From an uncultured Thermomicrobiales bacterium (GTDB taxonomy: Bacteria; Chloroflexota; Chloroflexia; Thermomicrobiales; UBA6265): a stretch of DNA of 6,320 bases. Numbering within the stretch: position 1 is the first letter of the stretch; the number at the start of each line of letters is the position of its first letter. This document shows, in pieces, positions 5,535 to 6,320 of this stretch. Under the pieces are notes generated by a model that saw nothing but the letters and a program-made list of their open reading frames with translations, did not search any database and was not told the DNA's origin. Both the position numbers and the translations under genes were made by a program. The DNA is taken from positions 1-6,320 of the forward strand of contig CADCWJ010000576.1 in assembly GCA_902806365.1 (NCBI GenBank), given 5' to 3'.

Positions 5535-6320
5535 ATGAGATCGTTTGGATCGCGTTTACGATATCGCTCGATCGTTCGCACGGGTCTGCTTGTTTCCCTG
5601 GTCGCCGTTCTGGTGGCGTCATTCGGGCCGTCCACGGGTGCCCAGTCGACCCCCGTCCCGAATGACGCCTCCTCGATCCGCACGATCTCCGTCGCCGGTG
5701 AGGGAATCGTCCTCCTCGATCCGGACACCGCCGATGTCTCGCTGACGGTGCAAAGCATCAGCACATCGCTCAAGACCGCCCAGGACAACGTGACCGAGGG
5801 CCTGGCGAGCGTGACGGACGTGCTGACGGAGGCGGGCGTCGCGGCGGACGATATCGTGACGACCTCGTACGAGATATATCCGCAGAACGAGTATGACGAC
5901 AACGGCAACTTCGAGGGCATCTCCGGATTTATCGTCACGGCGACCCTGACGGTCACGATCCGCGAGATCGATACGGTGGGAACGATCCTCGACGCCGCAG
6001 TCACCGGTGGCGCGACCGGCGTCAACGGCATCCGGTTCTACACCGATGATCCCTCAGGACCGGCTTCGGAAGCGCGAGCCATGGCCGTGACCGATGCCCG
6101 TACCAAGGCCGACGAGCTGGCCGCCGCCGCCGGCGTCCGGATCGTCGGGGTCTACTCGATCGAGGAGACGAGCGCCCCTCCACCGCAGCCATATGAGTAT
6201 CAGGAGGCCGACATGGCGATGGCGAGCGGTGCCGCCGAGGCCAGGCCCGTACCGATCAGCCCCGGCCAGTCGGAGATTCGCGTCGACGTCCGGGTCGTGT
6301 TCGAGATCGCGCCGGAGAAC
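5535..6320 (+). CDS. Secreted SIMPL domain (DUF541) protein, C-terminal end cut by window
   Basis: The first 262 residues of a SIMPL-domain protein; the frame is still open at the right edge, and the family length suggests only a few residues are missing. The N-terminus is a signal peptide: Arg-rich start (residues 2-15), hydrophobic core TGLLVSLVAVLVASFG (16-31) and likely cleavage after STGA (Ala36), so the protein acts outside the cytoplasmic membrane. The mature part shows the family pattern: ISVAGEGIVLLDPDTADVSLTV (51-72), a long helix with LTEAGVAADDIVT (97-109), GFIVTATLTVTI (131-142), ARTKADELAAAAGV (188-201) and, near the end, PVPISPGQSEIRVDVRVVFEI (238-258), where PISPG is characteristic. 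ATG 5535 follows a strong GGAGGA ribosome site. The molecular role of SIMPL proteins is poorly defined; members have been tied to oxidative stress and envelope functions. It sits 116 nt after the anti-sigma gene. Confidence 0.93.
   Translation, partial: MRSFGSRLRYRSIVRTGLLVSLVAVLVASFGPSTGAQSTPVPNDASSIRTISVAGEGIVLLDPDTADVSLTVQSISTSLKTAQDNVTEGLASVTDVLTEAGVAADDIVTTSYEIYPQNEYDDNGNFEGISGFIVTATLTVTIREIDTVGTILDAAVTGGATGVNGIRFYTDDPSGPASEARAMAVTDARTKADELAAAAGVRIVGVYSIEETSAPPPQPYEYQEADMAMASGAAEARPVPISPGQSEIRVDVRVVFEIAPEN

Overview
The window is high-GC bacterial chromosomal DNA. GC is roughly two thirds by eye, start codons are ATG, GTG and TTG, and wobble positions are G/C-rich. The protein style suggests a Chloroflexota bacterium of the Thermomicrobia/Sphaerobacter kind: a CtBP-like 2-hydroxyacid dehydrogenase, a two-pass zinc-finger anti-sigma factor with an Ala/Pro/Glu-rich outer domain, and a SIMPL-domain protein. 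This is an inference from composition and family style, and a high-GC actinobacterium cannot be excluded. No mobile element, CRISPR array, tRNA or rRNA was found.

Left part (1-1823, minus strand). The window opens inside a small two-helix membrane protein gene cut by the left edge. It is followed, against its reading direction, by a complete M20-family metallodipeptidase. The gap between these two genes carries a perfect 21-bp inverted repeat with a 3-nt loop.

Middle (1824-3549). A 661-nt region separates the divergent peptidase and dehydrogenase genes. It contains a near-consensus sigma70-type promoter (TTGACA, 17 nt, TATAGT) pointing right. About 440 nt of unexplained leader follows before the dehydrogenase start. 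The leader's plus strand is pyrimidine-rich, and its minus strand carries a 109-codon open frame with a plausible ribosome binding site that may be a small unrecognised gene. The dehydrogenase has the complete Arg-Glu-His catalytic set and a GxGxxG nucleotide-binding loop.

Right part (3550-6320, plus strand). An ECF sigma factor is followed by its likely zinc-binding membrane anti-sigma factor, then by a secreted SIMPL (DUF541) protein cut by the right edge. The sigma and anti-sigma genes are separated by 198 nt that can form several stem-loops. A 70-codon open frame spans that gap, overlapping the sigma stop at one end and the anti-sigma GTG start at the other. The likely logic is an envelope-sensing switch: the anti-sigma factor holds the sigma factor at the membrane and releases it on an outside signal, and the SIMPL protein is a neighbour and possible effector. 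The gene families are ordinary. The unexplained parts are the non-coding stretches: the long inverted repeat, the dehydrogenase leader with its antisense frame, and the structured sigma/anti-sigma junction.
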